64,000 nucleotides of DNA from an uncultured Persicobacter sp. (GCA_947498325.1 CANMKE010000003.1:232478-296477), one strand, 5' to 3'; shown: positions 35,412 to 44,052, counted from the stretch's first letter. A program made the numbers and translations. The notes: generated by a model not told the origin, from the letters alone.

Positions 35412-36314
35412 TTATATCTTTTCATTCGTTATTGCCACCCCAAGCACAATCGTCATCATACCCATATAATGGCCTGTCAGAATTTCCTCGCCATCCATTA
35501 CGCCCCAAAATAGCGCAAAAACAGGAATTAAGTAGGTCACCAGACTTGCAAACACAGGGCCTGCCTGCTGCACGAGCCGGTTAAATGCGATCAAAGCCAG
35601 TGACGTACCGATAAACCCTAAAATCAATAAATAACCTAAAGCAGCATAGGCCTGATCTTCCAATAACAGTCGCTGAGAAAAATCAGATACCTGAAATAAA
35701 TAAACCCCAACGAAAGGGACCATCATCCCGAGGGAAACACTGGTAATTTCAAGCGGCTTCAGCCCCCCTAAAAAGTGTTTCACCAAATTGGCATTCACCC
35801 CATAGCAGACGGTGGCAATCAGAACAAATATGGCATAAAAGTTCAGGTTGAAGAAACTCCCGCCAGCATCTGCAAGCAGTAGAATGACCGTTCCGCCAAA
35901 GGCGACACAGAGTCCAAAAACAATCCGTTTGGTAAAATCTTTCAGGTTGAAAAACAGTGTGCCGATCATCAGTACAAAAATAGGCGTCAGGGCATTCATG
36001 ATCCCCGTTACAGCACTGCTGAGTTGTGTTTCTGCCAAGGCAAACAAGCAGGCGGGCAGCAAACTCCCGAGGAAACCCGAGAAAAACAGCGGAAGTACAT
36101 TCCTGCGGTTGATTCGCCTGAAGGCCTGATAACCCACTGGCAAAAGAAACATTCCTGCAGACAAAATCCTGATTGCTCCCACCTGTGGTGCAGTAAAAAC
36201 TTCCAGGCCTCGCTTCATCAGGATAAAAGAACTTCCCCATACAAACGACAGGATGATCAACATGACCCAGTTTGAGGTAACACCTTGCTTCAGGTAAGCA
36301 AAGACTCTTTCCAT
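35412..36314 (-). CDS. EamA/DMT-superfamily transporter
   Basis: 300-residue drug/metabolite transporter with ten predicted transmembrane helices in two EamA repeats (about 15-145 and 160-295); recognisable are NWVMLIILSFVWGSSFILMKRG near the N-terminus and LGFIGTSLALIAFNRLVQQAG in the second repeat. ATG 36314 (MERVFAYLK) is used. An in-frame ATG 75 bp upstream lies inside the dusB terminator hairpin and would add 25 implausible residues. The substrate cannot be inferred. Confidence 0.9.
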   Translation of the reverse strand: MERVFAYLKQGVTSNWVMLIILSFVWGSSFILMKRGLEVFTAPQVGAIRILSAGMFLLPVGYQAFRRINRRNVLPLFFSGFLGSLLPACLFALAETQLSSAVTGIMNALTPIFVLMIGTLFFNLKDFTKRIVFGLCVAFGGTVILLLADAGGSFFNLNFYAIFVLIATVCYGVNANLVKHFLGGLKPLEITSVSLGMMVPFVGVYLFQVSDFSQRLLLEDQAYAALGYLLILGFIGTSLALIAFNRLVQQAGPVFASLVTYLIPVFALFWGVMDGEEILTGHYMGMMTIVLGVAITNEKI

Positions 36315-36341
36315 AGTATAAAAATAAGGGTTGATATGGGC

Positions 36342-36384
36342 AAAAAAAAGGAAGCCTTGATGCATCAATAGCTTCCTTTTTTTT
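36342..36384 (-). terminator. Terminator of dusB (minus strand), bidirectional
   Basis: A 14-bp stem (AAAAAAAAGGAAGC/GCTTCCTTTTTTTT) encloses a self-complementary TTGATGCATCAA. It begins 15 bp after the dusB stop on the minus strand. Confidence 0.9.
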
Positions 36385-36398
36385 AACAAGATAAGGGA

Positions 36399-37403
36399 TT
36401 ATACGGGTTCAGGCAAACTTAAAGAAGCCTGCACCTCTTCGAGTACTTCAAATAATTCGTTAGGATCAAGGCTTTCCACCAACTTCATTCGGTAAGGCTT
36501 GAAATTGGCCACACCACGGAAATAGTTCGTGTAATGGCGGCGCATTTCCAAAATCCCCTGACGTTCGCCCTTCCAATCCAGTGAAAGCTCTAAATGGCGT
36601 TTGGCAGTTCTCACACGCTCTTCCATTGTTGGGGGAGCAAGTTTTTCTCCTGTTTTCATGAAATGCTTAATCTCATTGAAAATCCAAGGGTAGCCAATCG
36701 CTGCGCGGCCAATCATGGCGCCATCAAGGCCATAGGTATTTTTGTATTCCAGTGCTTTTTCTGGAGAATCGATATCACCATTCCCGAAAATTGGAATATG
36801 AATATCGGGGTGGTTTTTCACCTCTGCAATAGGGTTCCAGTCGGCCACTCCTTTGTACATCTGCTGGCGGGTACGGCCGTGGATGGTCAGGGCAGAGATC
36901 CCCACATCCTGCAAACGTTTCGCTACTTCAATAATCTGAATAGTGGTAGAATCCCAGCCGAGGCGGGTTTTTACAGTCACGGGCTTTTGCACCTGCTTCA
37001 CGATTTCCTCCGTCATGCGCTGCATTTTCGGGATATCCTTCAAAATACCCGCGCCCGCGCCTTTGCCTGCCACCTTCTTCACTGGGCAACCGTAATTGAT
37101 GTCGATCAGCTCAGGGTTGGCCTCTTCAGCAATCGCTGCAGCCTCACGCATTGATTCAATCTTATCTCCAAAAATCTGAATACCAATCGGGCGTTCCTCA
37201 TCATAAATATCCAGTTTTTGGCGACTCTTAGCGGCATCACGAATCAGTCCTTCTGCAGAGATGAACTCCGTGTACATCATATCAGCGCCATTTTCTTTAC
37301 ATACTGCGCGGAATGGAGGATCACTGACATCTTCCATAGGCGCCAGTAATAATGGATATTCGCCTAATTCTACCTCACCAATTTTTACCATAGCGTTATT
37401 CAT
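36399..37403 (-). CDS. dusB: tRNA-dihydrouridine synthase (DusB type)
   Basis: FMN enzyme reducing uridine in the D-loop of tRNA. The 334 residues form a TIM barrel plus helical domain. Motifs: YPLLLAPMEDVSDPPFRAVC with FMN contacts, INYGCPVKKVAGKGAGAGIL with the active-site cysteine, TVKTRLGWD, TIHGRTRQQMYKGVADW and the FMN-phosphate site IFGNGDIDSPEKA then GLDGAMIGRAAIGYPWIF. Length and motifs fit the DusB subfamily. ATG 37403 sits just before the first barrel strand; a second ATG four codons in is possible. It does not lead fis as in proteobacteria. Confidence 0.94.
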   Translation of the reverse strand: MNNAMVKIGEVELGEYPLLLAPMEDVSDPPFRAVCKENGADMMYTEFISAEGLIRDAAKSRQKLDIYDEERPIGIQIFGDKIESMREAAAIAEEANPELIDINYGCPVKKVAGKGAGAGILKDIPKMQRMTEEIVKQVQKPVTVKTRLGWDSTTIQIIEVAKRLQDVGISALTIHGRTRQQMYKGVADWNPIAEVKNHPDIHIPIFGNGDIDSPEKALEYKNTYGLDGAMIGRAAIGYPWIFNEIKHFMKTGEKLAPPTMEERVRTAKRHLELSLDWKGERQGILEMRRHYTNYFRGVANFKPYRMKLVESLDPNELFEVLEEVQASLSLPEPV

Positions 37404-37736
37404 TTAGGCCACGTGCTCATTTGCATCGTCGCATATGTTTTATCTTTATAAAATCTTTGCTCAAGTTGTTTTTCAATCCAACTCCCTGATTGTCAATCAT
37501 CAAAAAACGCGCCCAAAGCATAGGCTATCAACATTTTACGCGTTTAAAGGGTTTTGACTTACAAAGTTAAAGCATAGATGGCCACAAAAAAAGCCCTCTG
37601 AGTGTAAATATCAGTTAAAATGCCTGTTCCGTTCTGTTTTTGTTAGGATTCCCACCGATTTTTTTTGGTTTTTAATGATCCAATCCGTTAGATTGTTTGT
37701 TACAACCCTTTAGTATTAAAACCTAACCAAATAATA
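37404..37736. other. 333-bp intergenic region
   Basis: Divergent promoter region between dusB and the ferritin-like gene. CAAAGTTA at 37562-37569 is a minus-strand TAACTTTG match to the -7 consensus, about 160 bp from dusB, without a clear -33 element. TGATTG-T-CAATCA (37486-37498) is a small inverted repeat. No gene or RNA is evident. Confidence 0.5.
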
Positions 37737-38216
37737 ATGCTTACCGAAACGACTGTAAACGCACTGCACCAACGTATTTCTGACGAAGCCAATGCACGAT
37801 CCATCTGTATGGCTTATCAAAACTGGTGTGAAAAAAATGGCTACCCGAATACCAAATTATTCTGCCAGCAACTGGCCAACGACCATTGGGCAAACCATAA
37901 CGACCTGGTAGAATACTTGCAGGAGTGTGGCCACCATTCCCATACGCCCAATGTAAATCCGCAGCCTGAAGACATTAAGAATTTCCACCACCTGATGGAC
38001 CTGCTCGTTATTATGAGTCAGAAGCATTTGCAGGCGCTGAATGATACCGTTCAGACTTGCTGGCAACAGAACGATTATGATACGATGCCTTTCCTCAACA
38101 CACGGATCAGCAAGGAGATCAGTCGGCACAAGCGCCTTTCTACCTGGAAAAAACAACTAAGGGGTCTACCTCAATCTGGCGAAGGAATACTGATCTTCGA
38201 CCAATCAATAAAATAA
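37737..38216 (+). CDS. Ferritin-like protein with degenerate iron site
   Basis: 159-residue protein that aligns by eye with bacterial non-haem ferritins: Glu17 in the first helix, NWCEKNGYP (29-37) where ferritins have SWCE.NGLP, LVEYLQECG (57-65) for the end of helix B, then NPQPEDIKN and a helix C/D-like pattern to about 141. The residues that form the ferroxidase centre appear lost: the second-helix EExxH reads NDHWAN, and the helix C and D glutamates are replaced in MSQKHLQA and RISKEISRH. Only Glu17 remains. It may be a structural or regulatory ferritin subunit, or an unrelated four-helix bundle. No typical ferritin gene lies nearby. Confidence 0.6.
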   Translation: MLTETTVNALHQRISDEANARSICMAYQNWCEKNGYPNTKLFCQQLANDHWANHNDLVEYLQECGHHSHTPNVNPQPEDIKNFHHLMDLLVIMSQKHLQALNDTVQTCWQQNDYDTMPFLNTRISKEISRHKRLSTWKKQLRGLPQSGEGILIFDQSIK

Positions 38217-38262
38217 GATGTGATTTTAGAATTAATCCAACGGTTTAAACCACAGAAATATT

Positions 38263-38270
38263 TACCTTTG
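38263..38270 (+). promoter_or_regulatory. -7 promoter element before the DUF2007-cdsA operon
   Basis: TACCTTTG matches TAnnTTTG and is 32 bp before the ATG at 38302. The -33 TTG is not clear. Confidence 0.55.
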
Positions 38271-38301
38271 ACTGTATTTTTTTACAATAAAAAAGACAGT
38301 C

Positions 38302-38511
38302 ATGGAGCATTCTGAAAAAGCATACGAAACCAAAAATCTTCAAAGAGCCACTATTGTGCGTGATATTTTGGAAGAACGCGGCATTCCTGCTTTCCTGATG
38401 GACAAAAAAGATTTGGCCTACGGTATATTTGGCAGTTACCAAATTTTGGTGGAGCGCGATGACCTGCTCCGTGCACAACAAATTATCACAAACGATATTC
38501 GGTTTGACTAA
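38302..38511 (+). CDS. DUF2007 family putative signal-transducing protein
   Basis: 69-residue soluble protein matching the DUF2007 family: YETKNLQRATIVRDILEERGIPAFLMDKK, then GSYQILVERDDLLRAQQIIT. The pattern of a strand, helix and GIPAFL turn is shared with PII-like small signalling proteins. The role is not established. The last codons overlap the TTG start of cdsA by 8 bp (TTGACTAA), a strong sign of translational coupling with phospholipid synthesis. Confidence 0.85.
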   Translation: MEHSEKAYETKNLQRATIVRDILEERGIPAFLMDKKDLAYGIFGSYQILVERDDLLRAQQIITNDIRFD

Positions 38512-39337
38512 ACTTAGTAATTTAACACAAAGAGTCATCACAGGCCTGATCGGCATTGCGGTGTTTATTGGTGCAATATTTTACGGCACATACAGCTATT
38601 TTGCGCTTTTTTTCATCATTGCCATTTTAGCGCAATTGGAATTTTACAAACTTATAAAAGCAGATAAACTACGGCCAATACAATGGATCGGGCTGCTGCT
38701 TGGTGGGGGAATAAACCTGATCACCTATATGCATTTTGAGCAGCAGTGGCCGTTGGGAAGTTACCTGTTACTGATGCCACTTGTAGGCTTGATCTATTTC
38801 ACCAAACTATACCAGACACCCGAAAACAGACCGTTTAACAGTATTGCGCAAACCTTTATGGGCATTGTTTATGTTGCGCTGCCATTTTCGCTTTTGCATG
38901 TTTGTACGTTTTCTGGCGGAGCATACAACCCACAAATCATTATGGGGATGTTGCTTTTATTATGGGCAAGTGATTCAGGAGCCTATTTTACTGGGGTAAA
39001 ATTCGGAAAACATAAGCTTTTTGAACGGATTTCACCTAAAAAAACATGGGAAGGGTTCTTCGGAGGCGCCGCCCTTTCAATCCTCGTATCAGTGGTATTA
39101 TCCCATTTCTGGACAACCCTTCCGCTTTACGAGTGGTTAGGATTATCAGTTATCATCATTGTGGCGGGCAGTTACGGGGACCTTGTCGAATCGCTCTTCA
39201 AAAGAAGTATTGCCATTAAAGATTCAGCATCAACTTTGCCAGGACACGGCGGTTTTCTGGATCGTTTTGACGGCCTGTTGCTGTCGATCCCATTTTTAGT
39301 GGCATTTTTTGAACTTGTTAGGATATTCGTAAAATAG
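38504..39337 (+). CDS. cdsA: Phosphatidate cytidylyltransferase (CDP-diglyceride synthase)
   Basis: Integral membrane enzyme making CDP-diacylglycerol from phosphatidic acid and CTP. I choose TTG 38504, giving 277 residues that begin MTKLSNLTQRVITGLIGIAVF. The upstream in-frame ATG at 38429 would overlap the DUF2007 gene by 83 bp and add an implausible N-terminus. About eight transmembrane helices are present. The family signature near the C-terminus is SLFKRSIAIKDSASTLPGHG followed by GFLDRFDG. Psd, which decarboxylates a product made from CDP-diacylglycerol, is encoded 2.3 kb downstream. Confidence 0.93.
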   Translation: MTKLSNLTQRVITGLIGIAVFIGAIFYGTYSYFALFFIIAILAQLEFYKLIKADKLRPIQWIGLLLGGGINLITYMHFEQQWPLGSYLLLMPLVGLIYFTKLYQTPENRPFNSIAQTFMGIVYVALPFSLLHVCTFSGGAYNPQIIMGMLLLLWASDSGAYFTGVKFGKHKLFERISPKKTWEGFFGGAALSILVSVVLSHFWTTLPLYEWLGLSVIIIVAGSYGDLVESLFKRSIAIKDSASTLPGHGGFLDRFDGLLLSIPFLVAFFELVRIFVK

Positions 39338-39427
39338 CAAGTTTTTTAACTTCTTATATTGAGGATTTAATAATTTTTCTAAATTAGCAGTCACTTATAC
39401 AAACGACAATTTTTCAATATAAGGAAT

Positions 39428-40705
39428 ATGGCTTACATCGAACCAGCACCAATTAAGGATCACGAGAATCCATTCGAGTCTATGATGTCCCGTTTTAATG
39501 TTGCGGCAGAAAAACTGGGATTGGAAGATGAGGTTTATAACGTTCTGAAGTCACCAGATAAACAAGTATTAGTTTCCCTGCCGATCACCATGGACGATGG
39601 TTCCATTGAGGTCTTTGAAGGTTACCGCGTTATTCACTCCAACATCCTGGGGCCCTCAAAAGGGGGCGTACGCTATGATATGGGCGTAAATCTTGACGAG
39701 GTAAAAGCCTTGGCAGCCTGGATGACCTGGAAGTGTGCCGTAGTGGATATCCCTTACGGAGGTGCCAAAGGTGGAATTAAATGCGACCCGCGCAAGATGT
39801 CGGCAGGAGAAATCGAACGACTTACCCGCGCGTACACCAATGCGATGGCAGAAGTTTTTGGCCCCGACCGCGATATCCCTGCTCCTGATATGGGTACAGG
39901 ACCACGAGAAATGGCATGGATGATGGACCAGTATTCCCGCAACAAAGGAATGACGGTCAATGCAGTGGTTACAGGTAAGCCCATCACCCTGGGCGGAAGC
40001 CTTGGCCGTGCCGAAGCCACCGGACGTGGCGTAATGATCTCTTGCCTGTGTGCGATGGAGAAGTTGGAGATTAACCCCTATAAAGCATCAGTAGCCGTTC
40101 AGGGCTTTGGTAATGTGGGTTCATTTGCGGCCCTGCTCCTACAAGAAAGAGGCTCAAAAGTCGTGGCTATTTCAGACATTTCTGGTGCTTATTATAACGA
40201 AGAAGGCATTAACATTCAAGAGGCTATAGACTATCGTGACAATAACGAACGCACGCTTGAAGGCTATAAAGGGGCCCAAAAAATGGACAACCCTGAAGAG
40301 CTCATGTTCCTCGACGTTGATGTGTTGATTCCTGCTGCCAAAGAGGATGTCATCACTCCTTCTAATGCCGATAAAATCAAAGCAAAATTAATTGTAGAAG
40401 GCGCTAATGGCCCTACAATGGCTGCTGCCGATGATATCATCAATAAAAAAGGCATCATGGTTGTCCCTGATATTTTGGCCAATGCAGGTGGGGTAACCGT
40501 TTCCTATTTTGAGTGGGTACAAAACCGTTTGGGGTATAAATGGACCCGTGAGCGTGTGAACCGACGTGCCGACCGCACGATCCGTGCCGCCTTCGAAAAT
40601 GTTTACAACAAGTCTCTCCGCCACGATGTACCGATGCGAATTGCAGCCTATATTGTTGCGGTGAGTAAAATTGATAAAGCCTACCGATATCGCGGAGGAT
40701 TTTAA
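39428..40705 (+). CDS. gdhA: Glutamate dehydrogenase (Glu/Leu/Phe/Val dehydrogenase family)
   Basis: 425-residue hexameric dehydrogenase interconverting glutamate and 2-oxoglutarate plus ammonia. Motifs: GYRVIHSNILGPSKGGVRYD, the catalytic lysine region DIPYGGAKGGIKCDPRKMS, PDMGTGPREMAWMMD, and the Rossmann AVQGFGNVGSFAALLL. The short catabolic/NAD-type length fits glutamate dehydrogenase, but leucine dehydrogenase relatives cannot be excluded on motifs alone. The gene stands alone with its own terminator. Confidence 0.93.
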   Translation: MAYIEPAPIKDHENPFESMMSRFNVAAEKLGLEDEVYNVLKSPDKQVLVSLPITMDDGSIEVFEGYRVIHSNILGPSKGGVRYDMGVNLDEVKALAAWMTWKCAVVDIPYGGAKGGIKCDPRKMSAGEIERLTRAYTNAMAEVFGPDRDIPAPDMGTGPREMAWMMDQYSRNKGMTVNAVVTGKPITLGGSLGRAEATGRGVMISCLCAMEKLEINPYKASVAVQGFGNVGSFAALLLQERGSKVVAISDISGAYYNEEGINIQEAIDYRDNNERTLEGYKGAQKMDNPEELMFLDVDVLIPAAKEDVITPSNADKIKAKLIVEGANGPTMAAADDIINKKGIMVVPDILANAGGVTVSYFEWVQNRLGYKWTRERVNRRADRTIRAAFENVYNKSLRHDVPMRIAAYIVAVSKIDKAYRYRGGF

Positions 40706-40736
40706 TAGAATATTTGCTTTTTTAAATCAAGCAGAG

Positions 40737-40770
40737 GCAAGCAATAGTAATTTATTGCTTGCTTTTTTTT
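40737..40770 (+). terminator. Terminator after gdhA
   Basis: A 10-bp perfect stem (GCAAGCAATA/TATTGCTTGC), 6-nt loop and eight Ts. The last T is the first base of the psd -7 element. Confidence 0.93.
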
Positions 40771-40777
40771 ACCTTTG
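40770..40777 (+). promoter_or_regulatory. -7 promoter element of psd
   Basis: TACCTTTG matches TAnnTTTG directly after the gdhA terminator T-run. Transcription from here would start after an upstream in-frame ATG (40759), supporting the start at 40828. Confidence 0.55.
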
Positions 40778-40827
40778 TTCTTTTACAGCGGAAAACCGCC
40801 ATTAAACGGACATTCTTAGAATTTAAT

Positions 40828-41496
40828 ATGACGATACATAAAGAAGGCAGAACTTATTTAACTATTCTGCTCCTTATATTAGTCGCGATCAATGCTGGCA
40901 TCATTTTCTATTTAGAGCAGCATATTTTAGCACAGCGCATCAGTCAGATCGTAAGTGTTATTTTCTTCTTATTAAACTTACAGTTTTTCCGAATGCCGAA
41001 GCGTCGTTTGAACGTGGAAGACGGGCAAGTTATTGCTCCAGCAGATGGGAAAGTAGTGGTGATTGAAGAGGTAATAGAAAATGAGTACTTCAAGGAAAAG
41101 CGTCAGCAGATTTCCATCTTTATGTCGCCACTTAATGTTCATAACAACCGTGCGCCAATCAAAGGGATTGTATCATTTTACAAGTATCATGCAGGTAAAT
41201 ACCTGGTAGCATGGCACCCAAAAGCAAGTTCAGAGAATGAGCGTACAACGATGGTCCTGAAGAATGAATCAGGAACAGAAGTGTTGGTTCGCCAGATTGC
41301 CGGGGCAATGGCTCGCCGTATCAAATGCTATGCGAAGGTGGGCAAACCTTACAGTGCAGGGCAGGAATATGGCTTTATTAAATTTGGTTCTCGGGTAGAT
41401 GTATTTTTACCGATAGGCACCAAAGTGAAGGTCAATCTGAACCAAAAAACAAAAGGAGGCAAGACGATCATTGCTGAGCTTCCTTCAGAAGATTAA
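40828..41496 (+). CDS. psd: Phosphatidylserine decarboxylase (short, archaeal-like type)
   Basis: 222-residue pyruvoyl enzyme that converts phosphatidylserine to phosphatidylethanolamine. Two N-terminal transmembrane helices (about 9-26 and 30-48) are followed by the catalytic domain. Motifs: APADGKVVVIEEV, the His-containing SPLNVHNNRAPIKG, QIAGAMARRIKCYAKVG, and FIKFGSRVDVFLP, where cleavage between Gly and Ser makes the pyruvoyl group. The short size fits the archaetidylserine-decarboxylase-like group found in Bacteroidota. ATG 40828 is used; the upstream ATG precedes the promoter. Confidence 0.93.
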   Translation: MTIHKEGRTYLTILLLILVAINAGIIFYLEQHILAQRISQIVSVIFFLLNLQFFRMPKRRLNVEDGQVIAPADGKVVVIEEVIENEYFKEKRQQISIFMSPLNVHNNRAPIKGIVSFYKYHAGKYLVAWHPKASSENERTTMVLKNESGTEVLVRQIAGAMARRIKCYAKVGKPYSAGQEYGFIKFGSRVDVFLPIGTKVKVNLNQKTKGGKTIIAELPSED

Positions 41497-41521
41497 TTAA
41501 ACATCATTACATAGATGAATG

Positions 41522-41561
41522 AAAGCTCTTTTTGCTATTTTGATGCAGAAAGAGCTTTTTT
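41522..41561 (+). terminator. Terminator after psd
   Basis: A 10-bp perfect stem (AAAGCTCTTT/AAAGAGCTTT) with a 17-nt loop and a T-run. It overlaps a longer in-frame extension of hemH, showing that this extension is not coding. Confidence 0.85.
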
Positions 41562-41599
41562 ATTTCAACCCAGAAGCAGGACCGCTAATCATCAACAAC

Positions 41600-42628
41600 A
41601 TGAATAAACCATCAAAGAAAGGTGTACTGATTGTCAATCTTGGTACTCCTGACAGCCCCTCAACACCTGATGTCAGAAAATATTTAAGGGAATTCCTTTC
41701 AGATAAAAGGGTGATCGATATTAACCCTATAGGCCGGTGGATGCTCGTCAATCTGATTATTGCACCTTTCCGTGCACCAAAATCAGCAAAGGTCTATCAG
41801 CAGCTATGGGAAGACCGAGGTTCTCCACTGATGTTTTACGGCCTGGATGTTCAGCAAGCACTTAGCGAGGCGCTCGGCACCACCTACGAAGTGGCTTTGG
41901 GGATGCGATATCAGCAACCAAGTATAGCCTCGGCACTGGATCAGCTGATGGCCAAAAATGTATCGGAAATTTTAGTGATTCCACTGTTTCCACAATACGC
42001 ATCAGCGACTACGGGTTCAGTGGCTGACAAAGTGATGGAGATTGTTAAGGATTGGCAGGTAATTCCAACCATTAAGTTTGTCGAGCAGTTTCTCGAAGAA
42101 CCACTATTCATACAAACCATTGCAGAGCAGGCTCAGCCGCTAATGGAAAAAACCGATTACGATCATTTCCTTTTCAGCTTTCATGGTATTCCAGAACGGC
42201 AAATCAAAAAGGCCTCATGTGACGGCTACTGTCAGCTTGGCAAATGTTGCGATACCTACCACGCCAAAAACCGATATTGCTACCGTGCACAGTGCTTCCA
42301 TACCGCACGCCTTGTAGCACAGGCGCTTCAAATTCCTGAGGAGAAATTCAGTGTAGCCTTCCAGTCACGGCTTGGAAAAGACCCGTGGATTCAGCCTTAC
42401 GCAGACCAAATGCTGAAAGAAATGCCCGCGAAAGGCTATAAAAAAGTGTTGGCATTTTCGCCAAGCTTTATCGCTGACTGCCTGGAAACCACTGTTGAGG
42501 TTGGCGATGAATTTAAAGAAGAATTTTTGGAAGCTGGAGGAGAACAATGGGATTTGGTACCAAGCCTGAATGCGCACCCCACCTGGGTAAAATGCCTCGA
42601 AGAGATGGTGCATAAGCATTTGGACTGA
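41600..42628 (+). CDS. hemH: Ferrochelatase with internal cysteine-rich segment
   Basis: Inserts ferrous iron into protoporphyrin IX in the last step of haem synthesis. I use ATG 41600 (342 residues, MNKPSKKGVLIVNLGTPDSP) because the frame upstream overlaps the psd terminator. Active-site His is in LFSFHGIPERQI. Six cysteines fall within about 25 residues (207-231, SCDGYC.LGKCC then YCYRAQCF), replacing the ordinary helix here. Internal-cysteine ferrochelatases with a [2Fe-2S] cluster are known in some bacteria; a cluster in this protein is an inference. The C-terminal half (FQSRLGKDPWIQPY) is standard. Confidence 0.93.
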   Translation: MNKPSKKGVLIVNLGTPDSPSTPDVRKYLREFLSDKRVIDINPIGRWMLVNLIIAPFRAPKSAKVYQQLWEDRGSPLMFYGLDVQQALSEALGTTYEVALGMRYQQPSIASALDQLMAKNVSEILVIPLFPQYASATTGSVADKVMEIVKDWQVIPTIKFVEQFLEEPLFIQTIAEQAQPLMEKTDYDHFLFSFHGIPERQIKKASCDGYCQLGKCCDTYHAKNRYCYRAQCFHTARLVAQALQIPEEKFSVAFQSRLGKDPWIQPYADQMLKEMPAKGYKKVLAFSPSFIADCLETTVEVGDEFKEEFLEAGGEQWDLVPSLNAHPTWVKCLEEMVHKHLD

Positions 42629-42781
42629 TCGTTTTACAGAGCCCTGCGGATGCGCCCCTGTGCAGCCGAAGCTCTAAATTTGATCATGGCTTGGGCTGAC
42701 ATTGGGTCAGCCTGTAATATCAGCAAGCTTTAAGGCGCGAAAAAGACCCCTTTCCAATAACCGATCGGTCGCCCCTTTTAT

Positions 42782-42808
42782 TTGGTCGCAGCATTTTACT
42801 GCGACCAA
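42782..42808. terminator. Hairpin 3' of the cysteine desulfurase gene
   Basis: A 10-bp perfect stem (TTGGTCGCAG/CTGCGACCAA) with a 7-nt loop, 27 bp beyond the minus-strand stop. No T-run follows on either strand, so it may be a protein-aided or weak terminator or an mRNA-stabilising hairpin. Confidence 0.5.
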
Positions 42809-42835
42809 TAGTACGCTTGCAAAATGTGCCGATGG

Positions 42836-43966
42836 CTACAGTATGCCCATTAGCTGCTCAATCACATAATTGGCCTCTTCAATGGTATTGTATTTACCAA
42901 ATGAAAAACGAATGCTTGGCTGATCAGAAGGCACACCGATAGCAGTCAATACATGAGAGCCCGTCAGTGCTCCAGCAGAACAGGCACTACCTCCTGAAGC
43001 AGAAATACCTTTCAGGTCAAGGCTGAACAATAGCATCCCAGCATCCTTGGTGGAAGGCAAGCAAACATTCAACACGCCATAAAGACTTTGGTCAAGAGCT
43101 CCAGATTGCCCATTGAAAGTAACGCCATCCATTTTTTGCTGCAATGCATTAATCATGTGGCTTTTTAGCTGTTCCGCATGTGCTCGGTCTTGTGCCATGT
43201 CGTGATGCGCAAGACTCAACGCTTCCGCCAGTCCTACGATACTGGCGACATTTTCCGTACCGCCACGCATTCCGCGCTCCTGTCCACCACCCTGAATAAA
43301 TGGCCCAATCTTTTGATCTTTTTTGATATAAAGTACGCCAACACCCTTGGGCCCATTAAATTTATGTGCTGATGCGGCAAGAAAATCAATATTACTTTCC
43401 TGCAGATTGAAGGGGTAGTGCCCGACCGTCTGAACAGCATCCGTATGAAATTTTGCGCCATGTTCCTTACACAAGTGGCCTACTTTTTCAATGTCGAGCA
43501 AATTCCCAACTTCGTTGTTGCCGTGCATCAATGTTACCAGTGCTGAAGTTCCATAGCTTTTCAATAACTCCTGCAGATGATCCATATCTACAGCGCCGTG
43601 TTCTTTCAGCTTCACAAAATGGCAGCTAATCAGCCCTTCTTGCTCCAGTTCTTCGACGGTGTGCAACACCGCATGGTGCTCAATAGCAGTAGTGATGATG
43701 TGCTTTAATCCGTAAGCCTTCACGGCGCCCTTAATGGCCGTATTATCAGATTCTGTCCCGCCCGAAGTAAAAATAATTTCAGAAGGTGCCGCACCAAGCA
43801 GCTTCGCCACCACCTTTCGGGCACGCTCAACTGCCGAACGACTTTCTCGGCCGTGGGCATGCATGGAGTTAGGGTTACCGAAATGGTCCCTGAGGAAGGG
43901 GATCATGGCCTCAAAAACAGCGGGAGCAACAGGGGTTGTTGCTGCATTATCAAAATATACTTTCAT
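42836..43966 (-). CDS. nifS: Cysteine desulfurase (NifS/IscS family)
   Basis: 376-residue PLP enzyme that removes sulfur from cysteine for Fe-S cluster assembly or tRNA thiolation. Motifs: FDNAATTPVAPAVFEAM at the start, SGGTESDNTAI, MHGNNEVG, the PLP lysine in SAHKFNGPKGVGVLYI, and the active-site cysteine in ASGGSACSAG, which is group I (IscS/NifS) type. No iscU, sufB or similar gene is adjacent, so the specific pathway is open. It lies downstream of glmM on the minus strand with a terminator between them. Confidence 0.92.
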   Translation of the reverse strand: MKVYFDNAATTPVAPAVFEAMIPFLRDHFGNPNSMHAHGRESRSAVERARKVVAKLLGAAPSEIIFTSGGTESDNTAIKGAVKAYGLKHIITTAIEHHAVLHTVEELEQEGLISCHFVKLKEHGAVDMDHLQELLKSYGTSALVTLMHGNNEVGNLLDIEKVGHLCKEHGAKFHTDAVQTVGHYPFNLQESNIDFLAASAHKFNGPKGVGVLYIKKDQKIGPFIQGGGQERGMRGGTENVASIVGLAEALSLAHHDMAQDRAHAEQLKSHMINALQQKMDGVTFNGQSGALDQSLYGVLNVCLPSTKDAGMLLFSLDLKGISASGGSACSAGALTGSHVLTAIGVPSDQPSIRFSFGKYNTIEEANYVIEQLMGIL

Positions 43967-44020
43967 ATCGTTTTAGGATCGTGTATTCAACGGAAAAATG
44001 GAAGGTTTTCTCAAATATAA

Positions 44021-44052
44021 AAAAAACCGCACAGCCTGATTGCCGTGCGGTT
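44021..44052 (-). terminator. Terminator after glmM
   Basis: On the minus strand AACCGCAC/GTGCGGTT (8-bp perfect stem, 12-nt loop) ends in a run of at least six Ts, 33 bp after the glmM stop. Confidence 0.9.

Noticed and set aside
36315..36389. 25-residue extension of the EamA transporter
   Set aside because: It falls on the dusB terminator stem; the transporter fold begins at MERVFAYLK.
41519..41599. 27-residue extension of ferrochelatase
   Set aside because: The segment is the psd terminator hairpin and T-run.
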